DNA from: Neorhizobium huautlense
GTDB lineage: Bacteria; Pseudomonadota; Alphaproteobacteria; Rhizobiales; Rhizobiaceae
Direction: 5' to 3'
Length of the DNA stretch: 64,000 nt
Assembly (NCBI RefSeq): GCF_002968575.1
Contig: NZ_PVBM01000003.1
Location: 62,001-126,000, forward strand
Shown here: in pieces, positions 6,584 to 15,533 of the stretch
How positions within the stretch are numbered: position 1 is the first letter of the stretch
Layout of the letters: the number at the start of each line of letters is the position of its first letter
Notes under the pieces: generated by a model
Told to the model about the DNA's origin: nothing
The model's input: only the letters and a program-made list of their open reading frames with translations
The model's database searches: none
Program-made: the position numbers and the translations under genes

Positions 6584-9493
6584 TCAGGTGCCGGCGACAA
6601 AACCTGGCATCGCCGCAAGACCCGCCTCGAAAAGCACCGCCTCGTCCTCCCGGCGGCGCGCAAGCCCTGCCTCGACAGCCGTTCCGCGCCAGACGCGCTT
6701 CATCAACCGCATCAGGCCCGGGATGTCGCCGAAGCGGCGTTCGGTCATCGCCGCGCCGATGCCGCGCATCTCGCGATAGCGGTCCAGCGGATCGGAAGGG
6801 GAACGCAGCTTGCGGTAGGCAGCCCCGCGGTTGAAGGAAAGCGAGACCAAACTGCCGAAGCAGTCGGGTGAAAGCGTCTGGGTATTGTCCAGCACGCGAA
6901 CCGTGGCACGGACGAATTTGGGTACCGTGGCAGCGGTGAACACTGCCTCGGCCATCTCCCACGGTATCTCGATATCCTTGAGTGCCGCGACCAACGCCTT
7001 TAGTTCGGCGTCGCTGTCGCGCCCTCCGTGACGGCCAAGCGCCTTGGCCAGCCGGCTGCGGATCGCGGCCGGCAAGGCTGCCCAATCTCGTTCGAACTCG
7101 GCCGGTTTGATATATCCGAGATCGTAGCCGAAGCCGATGGTGACCCCGGATGCGCCCTTGGGCCATATCGGCAGCCGGCGGATCACGCGGTCGTAATAGA
7201 GCCGCCCGCCCGTCTCGTATTCCACGATCAGGTTGAGCGCGCGGGCCGAAACCGGTGGCATCGGCCCGGCCTCTCCTTCGGTGGCATTTTCCGGGCTGGC
7301 ACCTTCAGTGCGCAATACTTCGAGACGTGCCTCTATCCGCTCAGACGATTCCAGTTCGGCATCACGGCCCTGCGTGGCGTACGCTTCGGTGCCCCCTTCG
7401 GCGGCAGCGAAAATGATGGCCTGCGCCTCAGTGCGGCTCAAAGCCGCGTCGAGGACGGTCTTGAAGAGCTTGCCTACAGTTGAAAAGCCGTCGTCCGTAG
7501 GATGCAGTTCGTCGGCCCACCTCGTGCCCACCTTGCCCCTCACATCCACATGCCACGCGTTTGCGTGGCGACCGCGACCGTTACCGCCGCACAGGCGGAT
7601 CTGCATCGCGTTCAATTCATTGATCAGGGCGGCGATGATCGCGCGCTGGAGCTTTGGATCGCGGATGCCGAGGCGGTTCGACATGGGGCCGGCGAGCCAG
7701 GCATCCTGACTTGCCCAGAGCGGATGACGCGGATCGCCGGGATAAGACGGAATAGCCAGATCGTAACCGTGGCAGATTACAGGAAGATCCGGAAATTCCT
7801 CTGCAACCTCTGCGAACAAACTGGAGAAACACGCCTCTAGCGCACCAATCCGCCGTTCGAACTCGCCGGTCTTGATATACCACTCGGGCGGCTTGCCGCG
7901 GCAAAACGGCTTCAGGATCTTTGTGAGCACCGAGACGCCGTCCGGATCCTCGCCAACGATATCGTTGCCGCTGCCCGAGACCAGCAGCGCCTTCGCTTTC
8001 CCCTTCCACTGCTTCAGCCCGGCTATATGCCGCTTTTGCCGCAGGATCATGTTCTCCAGCGTGTCCCCGGCGACATCAAGGCTCCATATGGAGTATGCCG
8101 ATCCGAGCTGGTCGATGACGTCGTCGAGAAAGATAGGAAACTGGAACCAGCTGTCGCCCACCGAAACCAGTAGCGGTCGCGGATCCTTTGCCTCGATCCG
8201 GGCAAGGAACGCATTCTTGCGTCGCCAGGCGGCAAGTTCGTTGGCCCAGCTCATCATCTGGGCGCCTTCGGTGCCGAACTCCGTTGTGCCGACGGCAACG
8301 ACGTCCGGATTGAAGCGAAGAGCTGGCGCAAAAGGTCGCGAGGCTTGCTGATCGGGAATCAGTATCTGCCGGACAACGTGCTCCGGCACCTGCGGATCGA
8401 TGATCATCCGCCGCGCCTCGGATATCGAGATCCGTCCGGTCTCCGCCTTCCACGCCTCGGCCACCTCAATACTTTCCGTAACCGGCAGAGGACGCGGCAC
8501 GCTCACGATCTCCGTCGCCGCACCTGCGCCGCCCACGGTTGGGGGTGGCGGCAGCCCGGCAACGCCATCGAGCGAGTAACCCGCCTGACGCAGTTCTTCG
8601 GCGAAAATTCCGACGATCCGCCGGCGATCGGTGCGAATGAGATCGGCGCTAAAATTGACCACCCGCATCAGGGCGCGGAATGCGTCAATCACCGTCTCTT
8701 GCGGTTCGCCCTTCTGTGCCGCGTCCGAAACACCTTTCCAGGCGGCGCGTAAGTCGGGAAGAGTGCGGAAATCGGCTCGTTCGGAATCGAACGCCATGCC
8801 GATCACCATATAGGGAAATGAATCGACCGGCTTGCCTTTGGCGTCCAGCAGGCGAAAGTCGTCCGGGTCGAGCTTCAGATCCTTGATTGCCGGCCCGCCC
8901 ATTTCGGTACGGCCCACGACGATGTTGCCGGGAGAAAACTCGGTATCCGTCCGCGCAAGTCCGATTTCCAGTTCGGCACGGCTCTGGTCCAGTAGGAGCA
9001 TCTCGGCACCGCGCTTCAAGGGTGCGATGAGAGGTTCGACTGCGGGAAACGACGACCCAATCGCCGACGCCGACATTTCCGAGAGAAGATCGAGATACGG
9101 CTTTGCAAGGTCGTCGCCGACGACGGAAAACAGTGCGATTTCACTGGTCAATTCGCCGCGAAAGGGAATTGGCCCAAGCAGCGACTGGTTCACGACGATG
9201 AACCGGTCCAGATGCCGGGAGTCGAGTTCCTGGAAGGTTTTGTTGGGCGAACTGACCGACATCACCTCCCGCAACCCGACCGATGGATCGGCGTGAACGA
9301 AGCGGGCGTGGACCGTGGGATAGAATTTCCGGGTCCAGCGTCGGACGTCGGTGATACGCGCGCTACGGAGCCAGACCCGGGCATAACCGGTATCCGTAGG
9401 AACGGGCCCGGACCTCTCGCCTACGTACCAATGGTTGTAGTTCCTGGTGGCTTCGCCGGAGAGGCTAACCAACATGTCTGCCAGAATACCCAT
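6584..9493 (-). CDS. three-part protein: unknown N-terminal domain, SGNH-hydrolase-like domain, lysozyme-like domain
   Basis: This is a 969-residue cytosolic-looking protein with GGGAGG four bases before its ATG. Residues 1 to ~340 form a domain I do not recognise. Residues ~440-690 look like an SGNH/GDSL hydrolase: VSVGDSWFQFP (Ser block), SGSGNDI (Asn block) and DELHPTDDG (Asp-x-x-His block). Residues ~750-969 look like a phage-type lysozyme: LIVEYETGG with a Glu near the start, GVTIGFGYDLGY, a SFNRGAAY helix and a C-terminal helix with GLMRLMKRVWRG. An esterase/deacetylase joined to a muramidase would attack modified peptidoglycan. No signal peptide was seen. It is the first gene of a four-gene minus-strand group. 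Confidence 0.75.
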   Translation of the reverse strand: MGILADMLVSLSGEATRNYNHWYVGERSGPVPTDTGYARVWLRSARITDVRRWTRKFYPTVHARFVHADPSVGLREVMSVSSPNKTFQELDSRHLDRFIVVNQSLLGPIPFRGELTSEIALFSVVGDDLAKPYLDLLSEMSASAIGSSFPAVEPLIAPLKRGAEMLLLDQSRAELEIGLARTDTEFSPGNIVVGRTEMGGPAIKDLKLDPDDFRLLDAKGKPVDSFPYMVIGMAFDSERADFRTLPDLRAAWKGVSDAAQKGEPQETVIDAFRALMRVVNFSADLIRTDRRRIVGIFAEELRQAGYSLDGVAGLPPPPTVGGAGAATEIVSVPRPLPVTESIEVAEAWKAETGRISISEARRMIIDPQVPEHVVRQILIPDQQASRPFAPALRFNPDVVAVGTTEFGTEGAQMMSWANELAAWRRKNAFLARIEAKDPRPLLVSVGDSWFQFPIFLDDVIDQLGSAYSIWSLDVAGDTLENMILRQKRHIAGLKQWKGKAKALLVSGSGNDIVGEDPDGVSVLTKILKPFCRGKPPEWYIKTGEFERRIGALEACFSSLFAEVAEEFPDLPVICHGYDLAIPSYPGDPRHPLWASQDAWLAGPMSNRLGIRDPKLQRAIIAALINELNAMQIRLCGGNGRGRHANAWHVDVRGKVGTRWADELHPTDDGFSTVGKLFKTVLDAALSRTEAQAIIFAAAEGGTEAYATQGRDAELESSERIEARLEVLRTEGASPENATEGEAGPMPPVSARALNLIVEYETGGRLYYDRVIRRLPIWPKGASGVTIGFGYDLGYIKPAEFERDWAALPAAIRSRLAKALGRHGGRDSDAELKALVAALKDIEIPWEMAEAVFTAATVPKFVRATVRVLDNTQTLSPDCFGSLVSLSFNRGAAYRKLRSPSDPLDRYREMRGIGAAMTERRFGDIPGLMRLMKRVWRGTAVEAGLARRREDEAVLFEAGLAAMPGFVAGT

Positions 9494-10098
9494 TTAGCCT
9501 CCCACCTAACGCTTGCGCAAAATCAGCGGATGCCCGGCCTCCCTCAATCTCGGCACCGTCGAAACAGTATAATTCACTTCCCTGTGATGGTGCTCCTTGT
9601 CCTAAAGGTGTATTTAGCGACCGAATTACAACCAAGGGCGTAGTTCACAACGGCTCTGCTCGTCATGGCGAGCAGGGCGACGACCCCGATGATCGGTTGG
9701 CATTTAGGAGGAGCCTAGCTAAGACCGAACCGATCGACGGTAGCACTCAAGGCGCAACTCCTCTCAAAAACGAGTCGACATACCCTAAGTCTAACCCGAT
9801 CGTGCTGGTGGCTGAGAAGCTGCCAACGCTTTGCGCCTTGAAGGGATCAGAACCAACGGCCCTGTTGTTTCAAATTTCCTCTGTAACAGATTCGCTAGGC
9901 GAGCCAAGAATTTGGCCTGGCTGGAATGACTGATTGGGGTCGGACGCTGACAGGCAGCTCCAAGTCTGCCGTCTACGCTAGCGGACGCCGCCCGCAGGTT
10001 GCATGTTCTTGCCGCCCTGCTGCCGGTCGCTTGCCGATCATTTGCCTCACGCCCTGATCCATTCTGTTGTAGGCTGCACCAGCTAGAAAGGGGCAGGT
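9494..10098. other. divergent intergenic region, no supported gene
   Basis: This ~600-base stretch separates the minus-strand effector group from the plus-strand ATPase operon. The short open frames in it show no coding character. It must hold the promoters of both groups, but I cannot point to a convincing -35/-10 pair. Confidence 0.45.
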
Positions 10099-10875
10099 AT
10101 GAAAAAATACACCGCTAAAGGAGCGACGATCAAAGAGTTGCGCGGGGGCCTTGACCGGCTGAGCACGCAAAAGGAGATGGCGGCGGAAATCGGCGTCAGC
10201 GAACGCATGCTCCGTTTGATTGAAAATAATAATGCCGCCATTCCCATGACGACGGTCGATCGCTTGGCGAAAGCGCTTGGCGTGCGTCGCGAGCAGATCA
10301 TCTATTCGGAAGGCGGGCCGGCTAGCGTGGAGGCGCTAGAGTCTACGGTCCCGCCACTCCCTCCGGTCCCGCCTGCGGACTGTACCTTGGAGGAGCCGCC
10401 GCAGGTCATTCCGCGCTTCGATTGGGATTATGCCTACGCCACATCTGATGAGACGCGCCTCTACCGCGAAGCGTCGCATTCTCATGACCTTGTCACGGCA
10501 ATTGAAATTGCGCTCACCGAAGAGACCAGCGCCTACGCAGAAGAACTGTTCGAAATCCTTGGTGGCCTCACATATGCGAAGAGGGACATACTGAAGGATA
10601 TCGAGCCCGCGGAAGAGATCGCGCTGCGCCGGCGTATCCGCCAGCTTCTCGTCTCGCTGAAGGGGAACGATGTCTGGGTGTATGAAACGTCGTTCTTCCG
10701 CCGCCTTCCCGAGCGCATGACACTTCCGCCCGATGGCGAAGAGCACACGCTGCAAAGCAGGCTGCTTGTCGCCCTCGCACCTCCGGGAGAGTTTGGAGAG
10801 AGGTCTTTGCGCGTGAATATCGATCACGGCCAGCCCTTTATCTTGCTCTCCTTAAAGTCGCTCAAGGCCAAGTAG
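10099..10875 (+). CDS. XRE-family helix-turn-helix protein with unknown C-terminal domain
   Basis: The 258-residue protein carries a lambda-repressor-type HTH at residues ~18-65 (STQKEMAAEIGVSERMLRLIE, followed by TTVDRLAKALGV). Residues ~110-258 form a second domain with no recognised family, containing repeated acidic helices. AAAGGGG lies about six bases before the ATG. The ATPase gene starts 7 bases after its stop. Regulators placed first in such operons normally repress the operon, so autoregulation is expected; the C-terminal domain may sense a ligand. The link to control is inferred from position. Confidence 0.8.
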   Translation: MKKYTAKGATIKELRGGLDRLSTQKEMAAEIGVSERMLRLIENNNAAIPMTTVDRLAKALGVRREQIIYSEGGPASVEALESTVPPLPPVPPADCTLEEPPQVIPRFDWDYAYATSDETRLYREASHSHDLVTAIEIALTEETSAYAEELFEILGGLTYAKRDILKDIEPAEEIALRRRIRQLLVSLKGNDVWVYETSFFRRLPERMTLPPDGEEHTLQSRLLVALAPPGEFGERSLRVNIDHGQPFILLSLKSLKAK

Positions 10876-10882
10876 GGGCGGG

Positions 10883-13534
10883 GTGAGAATGCAGGCACTT
10901 AAGGACGAAGCGGCTACGATTTCCGCGACGCCGGACCTCGGGCAGGTCTTCGGCGAGAGCGACGCATTTGCCGAGATCCTGTCGTGGTCGCTCGATCGTC
11001 CGGTCTGGCAGCGGGACGCGCTAAGGCGCCTCGTTGCCGGCAGACCGCTTTCCTCCGACGACCTGGAGGAGCTGACAAAACTCTGCCTCGACCCGACGCT
11101 TCCGCATGAGGTTTTGTCTGGCGATCACGTCTCCACGCAGCAGTCCACGGGCGTACCGATTTCCCTGCTGCGTATCGAGAAACCAACGGGTATAAACGCT
11201 CTCGCCCCCGACCAGACGCTCGAATTCGCAAATAGCGGCCTCACGGTCATCTACGGCGACAACGGCTCGGGCAAATCAGGCTTTGTCCGTATTCTAAAGC
11301 ACGCATGCCGGACGCGCGACCGCGGGGTGAAGATTCTCCGGGACGTTGAAGGCAGCCCGGAAGTGCCACAGTCCGCAAACCTCGCTTATATACGCGGATC
11401 GATCGAGCAGAGTTTTGCGTGGACGCCCGATACGTCCGGGAATCCGGACCTGCCGTCGATCAGCATCTTTGACTCGCGCAGTGCAAACGTCCATGTCGAG
11501 AAGACCAACGCTGTAGCCTACATCCCGCAGCCGATGCAGGTCTTGGAAGGCCTAGCCGCCGCCTGCGACAAACTAAAAGCGAATCTTGAAGCCAAGCTCG
11601 CCGAGCTGTCCGCCCAAACGCCGCTTTCAATCAAGAATTCCAAGCTTGACCGGGACACGGCGGCGGGCGTTTACGTCCTCGACCTTTCCGCCCGTTCGAA
11701 TGTTGCCCAGCTAGATTTGCTCGCAAATCTATCCGACGAAGAAAACCGTCGTCTGATCACGCTCGAAACCGATCTGGCACAGGACCCAAAGCGTGCCTCA
11801 ACGCGCCTTGCCCACCACAAGACTCGCCTCGACGATGGTGCTGCAAAGCTGGCGCGGCTTGTGGCAGCGGCTTCCGTAGGCGCTTTTCAAGCTCGCGAGA
11901 AATTGAGGGAGGATCGCGACGCAGCCGTTTCCGCCGCTCAGCTCGCATCCGATGCCTTATTCGCCGCATCACCGTTGCCAAGTATTGGTGAACCGACTTG
12001 GCGCGCGCTCTGGGAAGCTGCCCGGAAATATTCCGATGAAGTCGCATATCCCGATAAGCACTTTCCAGACGAGGAAGGACATGACGAGCTTTGCGTGCTT
12101 TGTCAGCAACCGCTGGGTGATGATGCGATCAAGCGGCGCAACGTTTTTGAGGGTTTCGTAAAGAGTAGCACGCGTGCGGAGGAGGAAGCCGCCGAGTGGC
12201 GCTATCGCGCGTTCCTAACAGACGCAGGCAAGTCGAAGATCGACATGAAAACGATCCTCGAGCTCAGCAGATTCATCGAGGGTGACCTCGGGGACGCGCA
12301 ACTTGCGATGGCTGTTCGCAGGTGTGCATTGATTGCGGCCGGGCGCCTGCGCGCACTGCTTCGGGAAACAGCGGCGCCGCTGCAGTTGGCGGTTCTGCCG
12401 GAGGCAGAACTCGTAGCTGCGTCGGCTGAGCTAGGAACACGGTCAGCCCGACTGGCGGTGGACCACGGTAGCCCCGAATACACGTCCTTGCTGGACGAGT
12501 ATCGGGAACTCAAGGCGCGTGAGGGACTGGCGCCGCTCGTGCCAGACCTCAAGGCAGAGATCCAGCGGCTCAAGGAAGCGCAGGAAATCAGGAAGGCGAT
12601 CAAGGATACAGCCAAGCGCGGTGTCACCGACAAGAACAAGGACCTATCGGACCGCATAGTGACCAACGCGCTTCGCGGCCGCTTTGCCCGCGAGATCGAA
12701 AAGTTGAAGCTCTCGCGCATGCCGGTCGAGCTGAAAAAGATCAAAGATGCGGCGGCCGTTTCGTATTTTCAGGTCACACTGGTCGAAAAGCCGGACGAGC
12801 CAGTCGGCGAGATTTTCAGCGAAGGCGAGCATCGCTGCGTAGCGCTTGCGGCGTTTCTCGCCGAACTTGTCACGGCGAAGCAATATTCCAGCATCGTGTT
12901 TGACGATCCGATGTCCTCGCTCGACCATATTCATCGCAAGGCTGTTGCAGCGCGCCTGGTGGAAGAATCCGCCCATCGCCAAGTCATCGTCTTCACCCAC
13001 GACCTTGCATTCCTTTTTGAACTACGCCGGGAAGCGGAGTCAAAGGCGATGCCAATTTACTACCAAACGGTAGCCCGTAAACAGAATCGTCCGGGCTTCG
13101 TGGAAGCCGAGCTCCCGATGAAAGCCAAGTCTGCATGGCAGTTGGGCCAGTCGCTCCGCTCGGAGCTAAAAGCGGCGAAACCTCATTTCGATGGTTGGGC
13201 CGACGCCAAGCGCACGATCTTTGCCAAAGGTGTTATCGAGCAGCTCCGAGAATCGTGGGATCAAGGCATTGCCGATTTCATCTTCCCCGTGCTTGGCAGG
13301 TTCGACAATGCGATCAAGGGAACGAGCCTGTTCAAGCTAGCCGTTCTTGACGACGCGGACGTGAAAACGGTCACAGCCGCGCGCGGTCGTCTCTCAGAGG
13401 AACTTCATGCGACCGCGGAAACGCTGAACCCCGAAACCGTCACACATGCGGACCTTTTAAACGAGGTCATCAAGTTGGAGAGCTGGCTTACGAGCATCGC
13501 CGATCGCCAAAAGGACGCTAAGAGGCCTAACTGA
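10883..13534 (+). CDS. zinc-hook SMC/Rad50-like ATPase (AAA_13 / RloC-like)
   Basis: The 883-residue protein has split ABC-ATPase halves around a long coiled-coil part. The Walker A GDNGSGKS is at residues ~125-132, a CVLC zinc-hook motif at 404-407, an ABC-signature-like SEGEHR at 646-651, Walker B IVFDDP at 671-676, D-loop SSLD, and an H-switch THD near 705. Residues 30-70 (LDRPVWQRDALRRLV) match a leader seen in defence-type AAA_13 proteins. RloC and PrrC anticodon nucleases share this layout, but I do not see their full nuclease motif in the last 170 residues, so the effector may lie in another gene. GTG at 10883 or ATG at 10889 could be the start. The next gene follows after 3 bases. Confidence 0.8.
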   Translation: MRMQALKDEAATISATPDLGQVFGESDAFAEILSWSLDRPVWQRDALRRLVAGRPLSSDDLEELTKLCLDPTLPHEVLSGDHVSTQQSTGVPISLLRIEKPTGINALAPDQTLEFANSGLTVIYGDNGSGKSGFVRILKHACRTRDRGVKILRDVEGSPEVPQSANLAYIRGSIEQSFAWTPDTSGNPDLPSISIFDSRSANVHVEKTNAVAYIPQPMQVLEGLAAACDKLKANLEAKLAELSAQTPLSIKNSKLDRDTAAGVYVLDLSARSNVAQLDLLANLSDEENRRLITLETDLAQDPKRASTRLAHHKTRLDDGAAKLARLVAAASVGAFQAREKLREDRDAAVSAAQLASDALFAASPLPSIGEPTWRALWEAARKYSDEVAYPDKHFPDEEGHDELCVLCQQPLGDDAIKRRNVFEGFVKSSTRAEEEAAEWRYRAFLTDAGKSKIDMKTILELSRFIEGDLGDAQLAMAVRRCALIAAGRLRALLRETAAPLQLAVLPEAELVAASAELGTRSARLAVDHGSPEYTSLLDEYRELKAREGLAPLVPDLKAEIQRLKEAQEIRKAIKDTAKRGVTDKNKDLSDRIVTNALRGRFAREIEKLKLSRMPVELKKIKDAAAVSYFQVTLVEKPDEPVGEIFSEGEHRCVALAAFLAELVTAKQYSSIVFDDPMSSLDHIHRKAVAARLVEESAHRQVIVFTHDLAFLFELRREAESKAMPIYYQTVARKQNRPGFVEAELPMKAKSAWQLGQSLRSELKAAKPHFDGWADAKRTIFAKGVIEQLRESWDQGIADFIFPVLGRFDNAIKGTSLFKLAVLDDADVKTVTAARGRLSEELHATAETLNPETVTHADLLNEVIKLESWLTSIADRQKDAKRPN

Positions 13535-13537
13535 GCC

Positions 13538-14458
13538 ATGACATTCAGAGCGACAGACAACACACCCGCCTTGCATCGCAAGACGCTCGGGCAGAAGCTG
13601 GGCCGCATTGAAGCTTGCTTGATGCACATCCGGGACGATTTCGGTCGCAATCTGCTTCACGCTTACGTGGCTTGCCTCAGCCCGGCGGAGCTGCGCAATG
13701 CAACACTCCACTATCTTGAAGCGGACCAGGTACTCATACGAGCGCTCCGAACACGTCTTGTCCGCGTTGGGAACGATGGCGGCAACTCGAACGAACTGGA
13801 CCAATTGAGTGCGGATCTGATCGCGCTGCCGGCAAAGGGCCGCCGTCTAGACCCACGAACGGACAGCGTGCTTTCGGCCATCTATCCCTTCCTTTCGGTT
13901 GAGGCGCGAAAAGCAATCCTCGAGCGTTGGCTCGATCGAGGAAACAAAGCGGCGGCCGCCCGTTGGCTGAAGGCAATGGCGAATGACGCATTGTTACTCG
14001 ACGTCGAACTCGCATGGGGCGAATGGCAATCGAGCCGCGATCCGTTGCCAGCAAAAATATTCATCCAGCACGCTGCGGGCGCACGAATCGCCGAAGCGCT
14101 TCCCGAGCTGATCAACCATGCCGCGGAAGGATGGCTTGTCAGCAAAGCCGCGCTTAAAACACCGACGATCTCAGAAGAATGTTGGCACTCGATCAGGGGA
14201 AAATTTCCGGCAACGTATGCCTATCTCTGCGCGAAATTGAACCGCTCGTTGGCTGAGGCCGAAGCGCTCGCCATCGTCGAGGAGACAACCGGCGGCCCGT
14301 TCGGCGATCGCGGTCTGGCCATCTGGTCGATCGGCCAGATGAAGATGATTGAAGTCTTGGACCAGCTATCGGCGCGTTACGACGAACTCTTGAAACAGGA
14401 GATGGAAATGTTCCTACACGGCCGCGCTCTCTTGCACAGCGCGAGCGATCGAGATTGA
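13538..14458 (+). CDS. helical protein of unknown function, ATPase-operon partner
   Basis: The 306-residue protein is predicted to be nearly all alpha-helical, with repeated Ala/Leu-rich amphipathic helices that recall HEAT-like or other solenoid repeats. I recognise no catalytic motif and no membrane segment. It starts 3 bases after the ATPase stop and ends 3 bases before the next gene, so translational coupling is likely. In SMC-like defence operons such proteins often bind the ATPase as an accessory or sensor, but that is inference. Confidence 0.6.
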   Translation: MTFRATDNTPALHRKTLGQKLGRIEACLMHIRDDFGRNLLHAYVACLSPAELRNATLHYLEADQVLIRALRTRLVRVGNDGGNSNELDQLSADLIALPAKGRRLDPRTDSVLSAIYPFLSVEARKAILERWLDRGNKAAAARWLKAMANDALLLDVELAWGEWQSSRDPLPAKIFIQHAAGARIAEALPELINHAAEGWLVSKAALKTPTISEECWHSIRGKFPATYAYLCAKLNRSLAEAEALAIVEETTGGPFGDRGLAIWSIGQMKMIEVLDQLSARYDELLKQEMEMFLHGRALLHSASDRD

Positions 14459-14461
14459 GGC

Positions 14462-14971
14462 ATGCTTTGGGATCAAAAAGGAGTCCCCCAGAAAGGGTGG
14501 ACTTGTGAGGGCGTCACGGACCTCGGCTCGCCTGACGGGCGCTGCGAGATGTGCGGGAGAGAGGAAATCCGCTACGTCCACCACATGGCACATGAGGACT
14601 ATGAAGACTTGCTCGATGTCGGCTGCGTTTGCGCCGAGAAGATGGAAGACGACTACATCAATCCGCGTCGCCGGGAGCAGGACCTAAAGAATGTCGCCGG
14701 CCGCAGGAAGCGATGGCTCACACGCAAGTGGAAGAAATCGCGGTCAGGCAATCCCTACCTGAAGACCGATGGCTTCCACATCGTTGTGTATCCGCTCAGT
14801 GACGGCTCCTGGGGTGGCAAGATCACCGACCTCGGGACGGGCGATGCGGTTACGAACAAGCGGCCCTACGCGGACGCTGGTAGCGCCAAGCTCGGTGCTT
14901 TTGATGGTATGGTCTTCCTCAAGGGACGGAAGGTGGCGTCAGCGGGAGGAAACAGTGGCGCGCAAGGATGA
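14462..14971 (+). CDS. Cys/His-rich small protein, probable zinc binder
   Basis: The 169-residue protein has CEMCGREEIRYVHHMAH, followed by VGCVCAEKM, which looks like a zinc-finger with CxxC and CxC/HH ligands in the first 65 residues. The middle is very basic (RRKRWLTRKWKKSR). The C-terminal part has strands around DGFHIVVYPLSDGSW. A nucleic-acid or nucleoprotein-binding role fits this composition, but no named family was recognised. It lies 3 bases after the helical protein gene and overlaps the hydrolase gene by 17 bases, so it belongs to the same operon. Confidence 0.65.
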   Translation: MLWDQKGVPQKGWTCEGVTDLGSPDGRCEMCGREEIRYVHHMAHEDYEDLLDVGCVCAEKMEDDYINPRRREQDLKNVAGRRKRWLTRKWKKSRSGNPYLKTDGFHIVVYPLSDGSWGGKITDLGTGDAVTNKRPYADAGSAKLGAFDGMVFLKGRKVASAGGNSGAQG

Positions 14972-15533
14972 ATACAGGAGCTTCGAAGAACTCCGCCGGA
15001 AAGAACGGGAAAACGTCGATTATAGCGTAACCGCGCGCCACGCCGAGGGCAGCAAGGTAGCAATTGTCGCGCCACATGGCGGCGGGATCGAATTTCTCAC
15101 AGCCGAACTCGCAGATTCCATCGCCGGAAATGACCACAATTTTTATGCGCTGAGGGGTCTCAAGAAAAACGGTAACAAGGTTCTGCACATCACATCTCAC
15201 CGCTTCGACGAGGAGCGCGCTGTGGCGCTGATCGAGCCTTGCGAGAGAGTGGTCACTATTCATGGTCTCGATGCGGACGCCCGATCCCTCCAGATCGGCG
15301 GACGCGACGAGGCACTGCGCAGCCGTGTCCACGAAGCGCTGCAGGGCGCCGGCTTCAACAGCAAAGTCGTGATAGACGACGCATACGGCGGCATGGAACC
15401 GGAGAATATCTGCAACCGCGGAAGCACCGGCGCGGGTGTGCAACTCGAGATCCATGCCGGGCTTCGATCGATGATGAAAGGGGACGCGGCCGCATACAAC
15501 AAATTTGTCGCGGCCGTTCGATCAGCGTTGTAG
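14955..15533 (+). CDS. poly-gamma-glutamate hydrolase-like protein (DUF867 / PghP type)
   Basis: The 192-residue protein matches the phage poly-gamma-glutamate hydrolase family, a zinc-dependent carboxypeptidase-like fold: VAIVAPHGGGIE (His and Glu), then HITSHRFDE and VVTIHGLD (His). I chose the GTG at 14955 because GGGAGGA precedes it by five bases; the frame upstream is only a shadow of the previous gene. It overlaps that gene by 17 bases. Phages use PghP to cut the polyglutamate capsule, and no signal peptide is present here. Its place in an ATPase operon suggests a different, intracellular use, perhaps on glutamylated molecules. That role is inference. Confidence 0.75.
   Translation: MARKDEYRSFEELRRKERENVDYSVTARHAEGSKVAIVAPHGGGIEFLTAELADSIAGNDHNFYALRGLKKNGNKVLHITSHRFDEERAVALIEPCERVVTIHGLDADARSLQIGGRDEALRSRVHEALQGAGFNSKVVIDDAYGGMEPENICNRGSTGAGVQLEIHAGLRSMMKGDAAAYNKFVAAVRSAL

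Noticed and set aside
9697..9933. 78-residue plus-strand open frame in the divergent region
   Set aside because: No ribosome site and composition unlike a protein; no family features.
12202..12744. 180-residue Ser/Arg-rich minus-strand frame inside the ATPase gene
   Set aside because: Typical antisense shadow of a high-G+C gene.
10883..13534. Classic RloC/PrrC anticodon nuclease
   Set aside because: The ATPase and zinc hook fit, but the nuclease motif (Arg...Glu-Thr...His) was not seen in the C-terminal part, so only an RloC-like ATPase is called.
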